A stretch of DNA of 64,000 bases, taken from positions 20,371,359 through 20,435,358 of the forward strand of contig JALGPY010000008.1 of NCBI GenBank assembly GCA_023055425.1. The letters run 5' to 3'. The stretch is from Linanthus parryae (taxonomy: Eukaryota; Streptophyta; Magnoliopsida; Ericales; Polemoniaceae). The translations under genes were made by a program, and so were the position numbers. The notes under the pieces are model-generated. The model saw nothing but the letters and a program-made list of their open reading frames with translations. It did not search any database and was not told where the DNA came from. Of the stretch, positions 58,762 to 64,000 are shown in pieces; the first letter of the stretch is position 1; every line of letters starts with the position of its first letter.

Positions 58762-59233
58762 TGAAGAACTGAAGCTTCTGGGTGGATTTGAAGTTCAATT
58801 TGTTACTGTTCATTTGGTATGTGATTGACCAAATGAACATTAACCTTTGGAAGAGCAGTAGTCGTTGGATTGATCTGGGAGATCCTTTCATCACCGTATG
58901 ATCAATGTTTAACGTTATGTTTAAATGCTTAGTAGAACGATGTCGTTTTGTTTAGTGTTTAAATAGCTGTTTAAATGTTTGTTAATCTCGTTGGCTGAGT
59001 CACCCGGATTAGGAGGCGTGGCACCTTCTGATTGGCGTATTCATCACCAATGAGCTGTTTCTCATTTTCTTATTTGCTTTCTAGTCCCTGAACTTTGGGT
59101 TAATTTCTCGTCTGTGAGAATATAACCATAAACGTTTTGTATTTTGATTTTATGAAAACATTTGAAGATTTCTTCACCATTGCTTCTTGTCTCTTCCTCG
59201 TCTTCATCTCAGATTTCTTCTACTTTCTTAATA
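58762..59233 (+). repeat. 3' LTR of the older Copia element
   Basis: Same length as the 5' LTR with about 21 substitutions. The right boundary is set by where similarity to the 5' LTR stops ('cttaata'). Confidence 0.9.
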
Positions 59234-59715
59234 TAAAAATAGACCACTAGCCAGAATAACTGAAAAAATGCTGTATTAAAAACACAATAATATCAAGAAG
59301 TATAAGTACTCATTCAAAAAAAATAAAAGTTGAGAAACACAAAAAGTCTTAAATATCAGTTCAAGGAAATCGTCGATCGAGTAAAGATGTTTCTAATATT
59401 GCACTGGTGTGACTACAATGAGTTCTTTAGCATTTTTGCTTATATGTACCCATAAATCTAACAAAAATCTTAGGGTTAGATGCACTTTAATAATGCTACT
59501 TTTTAACGAAATTTTTATCTTACGTCTTGAAAGAAATAAGCTTTTAATAATTAAGCATATGATTAATCAGTCAATCGAGGGCTTCATAGTTCTTTTTTAA
59601 GGGAAAACCGGAAAAGGGCTTCATAGTTAATTAGCCAGACAATGTCATAAAAATGCAATACACTTATCTGACATCCAAGCTTTATTTCATAAAAAAAGAC
59701 TTTATATTTTCAAAA
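59234..59715. other. Intergenic AT-rich DNA
   Basis: No gene or bounded element was recognised. Confidence 0.4.
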
Positions 59716-59720
59716 ATTTA

Positions 59721-59938
59721 CATAATAAGCTGCTATGGAGAATAAACTATCCCCTAAAATGTGACATGTGGAATAGCTTATCCCCATCAATATAGTAAAT
59801 TGTTGAGGGGAATAAGCTATACTCTAAAATGTGACATGTGAAATAGCATATCTCCATCTACATAATAAGTTGCTATGGAGAATAAATTATCCATAAAATG
59901 TGATATGTGGAATAGCTCATCTCCAACGTATCCTAAGA
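59721..59938. repeat. Tandem repeat, 70-bp unit, three copies
   Basis: Landmarks 'tgctatggagaata' (59731), 'tgttgaggggaata' (59801) and 'tgctatggagaata' (59871) are exactly 70 bp apart. Each copy continues with 'aaaatgtga.atgtg.aatagc'. Copies 1 and 3 are the most alike. Confidence 0.9.
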
Positions 59939-60117
59939 ACCAATGCTTCTTCACGATTAGACAATGTCATTCATTCAAACTCAAGAAATTATCATACTTT
60001 TTTGTGATCACGGGATATGCACTAGTAAAAGAAATAGAAAACCAATGGCTTCAACTCATAGAGTCCATGGCTTCGTTTGGAAATGATTAATTAATTATAA
60101 AAATCTGGAGGTAAAAT

Positions 60118-60385
60118 GTGGATTTCGCGGGTTCCGACCCGGATCCGGTTGGGGGCCGACCCGGATCCGGATGGGGCCGACCCGGGTCCGGTCGACAGAA
60201 AAGATCTCGGATAGTGCTTTCTAGCACACGTGTCAACTTGTGGTTTATTAGTCTTTGTCAACCCGGATCCGGTTGGGTCATAATTGGATCCAGTTCGTCT
60301 GAATCCGGATCCGTTCACGTGGTTGGGAATATTTTTAAAAAAAATAAGTATCCGGATCCTAATTTTAAAGTACCTTGATCCGGTT
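60118..60385. repeat. GGATCC-rich palindromic tract
   Basis: The 10-bp palindrome 'ccggatccgg' and variants ('acccggatccgg', 'cccgggtccgg', 'aatccggatccg') recur at least six times, mostly as 'gacccggatccggttgggg' type units with a second, looser cluster around 60258-60380. It lies 340-600 bp upstream of the nucleotidyltransferase gene. It may be a degenerate transposon part or a promoter-distal repeat. Confidence 0.65.
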
Positions 60386-60725
60386 AATTCCAAAAATCAT
60401 ATAATCTATCCATCTTTGCCAAGCGGGTCAGATTAATTATCAAAATTTAATTAATTAATCTAATAATCCAACTTCCCCAAACAAGGCCCATGTATTAAAT
60501 TTCATTACTGCAATTACTTCGGGCTTCAAACATACAAATGGATAAGAGTGGCAATGTGGTTACAACTTATAGGCCCATCCACGTGGACTATTTTCATCAC
60601 CCAAATTTGACGTGGTAGTGATGTAACAGGCAATACCTCCTCCTCCATCTTCCCCTTCTTCATCAACTAGGGTTTTTCCTTGCTAAACCCTGAACAAACC
60701 TCACTGGATTCTGAAACAATCATCA

Positions 60726-63700
60726 ATGGCCATTTCGGCTGGGTTAGGGTTCGCTTCGAGACCTCACTTCGCCCTCCGCTCTCCTATATTCCACTGCTTT
60801 CAAAAGGTATATACTTAACTTGTATCTGCGTTTACAGAGCCGATATATGTATGAATCTCTCTATGTAGCTTTGAATTGTGAGCTTAAATTTGATAAAACG
60901 CAGATTCGAGTCGTATCTGTTGCGGCAATTGAAACATTTGATGAGGCAGAGAGCATCATCAGGGAGAATCACACCTCTGTTGGTTATAACAGTGGAAAAG
61001 GCAAGTGATTTTTTTGGGATTTTGTAAAATAGATCATTTTTTCTTCATTCTATGGTTAAAATGAAATAAAATCTTAACTTTTTTGCTTTTATGATTGAAG
61101 GTGGGTCGAAGGCGGCGGAATGGAAGAGATTGAGCTCAAAGGAGCTTGGAATCAGTACTTCTATGATTGCCAAACCTACCAAAATAGTTCTCAATGGGCT
61201 AAAGAAACATGGTACAGTATATGAATTCAGAGTTTTTTGAAACGCTTATGAGTATAAATGCTATCATGGTTCTTCATTGGTGACAAAAGAATGAAAGGAA
61301 ATGCTAATTTTAAAAGTCATTGAATTTCGTATCCCCAAGTCACTAGGGAATGCCCTAGTCCAAGTGTCTAGATCCCTGTTAAGAAAGATGCGAAAGAATG
61401 AAGACTATAATGAAAACATGGCTCCGTCCTGCATTTCTAACCTTAAATGCATCTATATAGTTTCTGATATTGGAGAGACTAGTCTTTTTAGTTTGTAGTA
61501 CCTTATTTCTGTCTGAGTACCTTATGCTAGTGCTCAAACAAGTAATCTCCTAGAGTTCTTCCTTGGTCTATTTGATCTAAGTTTGGCAGTTTGCATGTCT
61601 AGGGTACTCGTATAAACTTTGAGGATCACACTTGTTTTTCCTTACTCTTGAACCTTCATCATCAAATAATCTAATTCTTGTACAGTGTTAGAACACCTTT
61701 TTCATATTCCAGGGATTGCAAATTCATCACTCATTCCAAAACATTATGGTGCCTTCCTGATCAAAATAGTATTTGAGGGTCCAAAGTGATCTTGGTAATT
61801 TGTTCCGACATGTTACTTCAGTAGAAGTAAATGTTCGAATTGAATTGCCATCAGGATAAGTGACACTATGAAATGTAAAGAAGGTTCTACTATTATTATT
61901 TATAAACGTTACATAACATCACATAACTTTTTTCTATGAGAGTTATTAAGTTATACTACTCCCTTTGTCCTAGTTTAAGTGTCTTCCTTTCCTAAAATGG
62001 ATGTCCCAAAATGAGTGTCCTACTACCAAAAAATTACTTTCTCTTACACTTCTTTTCCCATACCCTTCTTTGAATCACTTTTCACTTGCCGAGAAAAGTA
62101 TCACATAAATCGAAGGACATTTTAGTAAATCAAACAAGTCAAAAGCACATTCTCTCCATAAAAAGCCACCCCGATACTCAATTTGGGACGGAGGGAGTAT
62201 ATGTTAATGTGCCTCCGTACCACCATACTACTTGGTGTATGGCTGTGGCATTCATTTTTCTTGTTTTAGATCTTTATTCTCAAATTGAACGCTTTGCCAA
62301 CATGACTTCTCTTTGAGACTCATGTATTGTTGTGAGTAGGAGTAAATGACTGCCCAATTAAGATTGTGGACTGCATTTGCATGAAATTGGAAGAGGCGTC
62401 ACGCGCCTAGAAGGACGCATGGCTCTACCACATTCCCACGTTGTAGTCCAGTCGCTTCATGTCCCTGGACTCTTGTAGTGACATTGCATCCCTTAGTTTT
62501 TGTCCATATCAGTTTTAACAGTTCATTTAATATGTTATTTCTGGAAATATAGGATTTGAAGTCTATCTTGTGGGTGGATGTGTACGTGATCTTGTGCTGA
62601 ACCAGACACCAAAAGACTTTGATATAATAACTTCAGCTGAACTAAAGCAGGTTAATCATCCTTTTTCTTCTTTTCTTTCTAACTCTAGATATTCCCACGT
62701 TTTGATTTCTATTATTATTTTTTAGGCGTAATGCTGTTTACATTCTTTCTTCAAATGGTGAATTCGATTTTTCAGAATAAGTATAGTTACGAGTCTTTTA
62801 GGTAGGGTAACTGAGTGTAACTTTTTTATTATGGTCTCTGTTCTATTATGTTATTGTGAGAATAGGCGATGTTGACCTAACTTGACCTGACAATGTTAAC
62901 AACTGGAGGCTGGAATAGTGTAAAGAAGGTTAAGAATGTTCGGTGTACAATTTATAGGTTTTAGAATGCTAATATCTTGTTTATGCCACTTACCAATTTG
63001 TTAAGAGTTCATGTAAACCTTTTTCCATATGTTTTACTCGTGGGATAAGTTTGATGATTTAACTTTTATGATGTTAATCTGTTCCTCCATAATATACTTC
63101 CGTGTTCATTTTATCGTCTTTATGAAATACATCACACTACTTTGGCTTTTCAACGTGAACCTCTGTCTGATTGCCTTTTACGGGTTTTAGTCGTAACAGA
63201 GCATATGAAATACCTAGAGTAAGGGTTCGACCTTTTTTTCTTTTTCTTTTGGATGTAGTGAGCTCTCGTGGCTGCATCAGAAGGAAAGCAGAAGGCCAGG
63301 ACTTTTCCTGAAGGGAATGCTTGGGGTGATTTTCTGTTTCACAAGTGTCATTGGGATGTCCTGAGCTGATTTTTATGATCTTAACGCCATATGAAAACAG
63401 TGTTGGAACCTCAAATTACAAATTTTACGGTGAAATTAGGGAAAATGAACATTTAACATATACAATACACATTTGTCAAAGTTGACAAAGCTAATCTTGC
63501 TAACAAGTCTGCCTACTTATAGCTGGCGAGTTAGATCGTCCTGCTATAAAAGGCTGTGCCATCATCTGGTTCTTAATTGGCTACAATGCTGAATCAAAAT
63601 TGAGCTTTTAGGTGCTCCAAGATAAATGCTTATATCTTTTCTTGGTCTTGCATTAATGAACAAGCATTCTATTTATAAGATTTTGGCATTTTGCAGTTGT

Positions 63701-64000
63701 GAGTTTTAACTTTCGAGTTTGTCTTTATAATTTTTATGCTGCGGCAATCTTATTATATAAGCCTTCAAACAGTGTGCTTATTTGTTCAATTTACAGGTGA
63801 TGAGAGTATTTTCACGCTGTCGAATTGTTGGACGCCGGTTTCCCATATGTCACGTTTACATTGATGATGAATTTGTTGAGGTTTGTTTTGCACGTAACTT
63901 TATGCTTTCCTTTTTCCCCTACGAATCATCAGCTATAATCTACACACCACATTTTTTTACAACAATCTCATTTGTTGATCAGGTATCAAGTTTTAGCACC
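60726..64000 (+). CDS. tRNA nucleotidyltransferase/poly(A) polymerase family protein (5' part)
   Basis: Exons 60726-60806, 60904-61000, 61101-61211, 62553-62650, 63797-63880, and 63983 to beyond the right edge, all in consistent phase. The start 'MAISAGLGFASRPHFALRSP' is rich in Ala, Ser and Arg and lacks acids, as for a chloroplast or mitochondrial transit peptide. The class II nucleotidyltransferase head follows: 'VYLVGGCVRDLVLNQTPKDF' and 'DII', with the glycine pair and the paired Asp residues that bind metal, then 'RCRIVGRRFPICHVYI' and 'EVSSFST'. Relatives add nucleotides to RNA 3' ends (CCA addition or polyadenylation), and plant members of this branch are little studied. Intron 2 uses a GC donor ('aag|gcaagt'), chosen because only this phase continues the conserved 'EWKRLSSKELGI'. 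Intron 3 holds a Stowaway-type element. The rest of the protein lies outside the window. Confidence 0.88.
61212..62552 (+). other. Intron 3 of the nucleotidyltransferase-family gene
   Basis: A 1.3-kb intron with ordinary GT/AG ends. Apart from the Stowaway-type element at 61959-62197, nothing was recognised. The open frame 61301-61498 has no known domain. Confidence 0.5.
61959..62197 (+). mobile_element. Stowaway-type MITE (family B)
   Basis: Terminal repeats 'ctccctttgtcc' and 'ggacggagggag' are flanked by TA (61957-61958 and 62198-62199). The 239-bp body is non-coding and matches, as the reverse complement, the worn copy at 3706-3945. Confidence 0.9.
62651..63796 (+). other. Intron 4 of the nucleotidyltransferase-family gene
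   Basis: A 1.15-kb intron with GT/AG ends. No transposon or RNA gene was recognised. Confidence 0.5.

Larger units (their letters stand above)
52452..59233 (+). mobile_element. Older Copia retrotransposon (Ale/Retrofit-like) interrupted by a hAT element
   Basis: LTRs of 472 bp (52452-52923 and 58762-59233) differ at about 21 positions, roughly 4 percent, so this is older than the two neighbouring Copia elements. The primer site 'tggtatcagagcca' is at 52924-52937 and the purine tract 'aggggaggta' precedes the 3' LTR. No matching 5-bp target duplication was found. The coding region is recognisable along its length but broken. A 1277-bp hAT element sits in the RT region. The lineage (Ale/Retrofit) is a guess from general sequence style. 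Confidence 0.93.

Noticed and set aside
1..64000. CRISPR array, bacterial operon or prophage-like system
   Set aside because: Spliced genes, plant protein families and LTR elements throughout. The tandem repeats seen lack repeat-spacer structure.

Overview
The window is nuclear DNA of a flowering plant, almost certainly a eudicot. Three split genes have plant-type introns and closest relatives in plant families. The rest is AT-rich intergenic DNA packed with LTR retrotransposons, small inverted-repeat elements and simple repeats. The species cannot be named from the sequence alone.

Left part (1-14.6 kb): a decayed Copia fragment runs off the left edge. It is followed by a complete minus-strand GT29 sialyltransferase-like gene (SIA1/MGP2 type) of 12 coding exons spread over 13 kb. 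Its introns hold a perfect 169-bp tandem duplication, a diverged direct repeat, a Stowaway-type element, a C tract, and an array of about 300-bp units, each carrying a 24-bp inverted repeat and a long (CT)n run.

Middle left (14.6-32.3 kb): inverted-repeat elements, a 5'-truncated LINE, and a complete minus-strand bHLH transcription factor gene (subfamily XII, bHLH137-like, 6 coding exons). A nested pair of inverted-repeat elements lies just upstream of its TATA box. Beyond this are tRNA-related SINE-like pieces, a shrunken LTR element carrying a 444-bp hAT insertion with an 8-bp target duplication, and more fold-back elements.

Retrotransposon block (32.3-59.2 kb): (a) a 7.6-kb Copia element on the minus strand with identical 467-bp LTRs and target duplication TGATT; (b) a 1.9-kb non-autonomous LTR element with a proline-rich frame; (c) a 7.8-kb Copia relative of (a) on the plus strand, with 499-bp LTRs that differ at about 4 sites and target duplication TTACA; (d) an older, broken plus-strand Copia element whose RT region is split by a 1.28-kb hAT element. 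Elements (a) and (c) have very young LTRs but wrecked coding regions. Both keep, at the same distance from the primer-binding site, a GC-rich leader with nine copies of TGACGTGG almost all in the sense orientation. This is the most striking unexplained signal in the window.

Right part (59.2-64 kb): short tandem repeats and a GGATCC-rich tract precede the 5' half of a plus-strand gene of the tRNA nucleotidyltransferase/poly(A) polymerase family. That gene has a likely organelle transit peptide and a GC-AG intron, and it runs off the right edge. The three host genes have no evident functional link. The transposons account for most of the structure.
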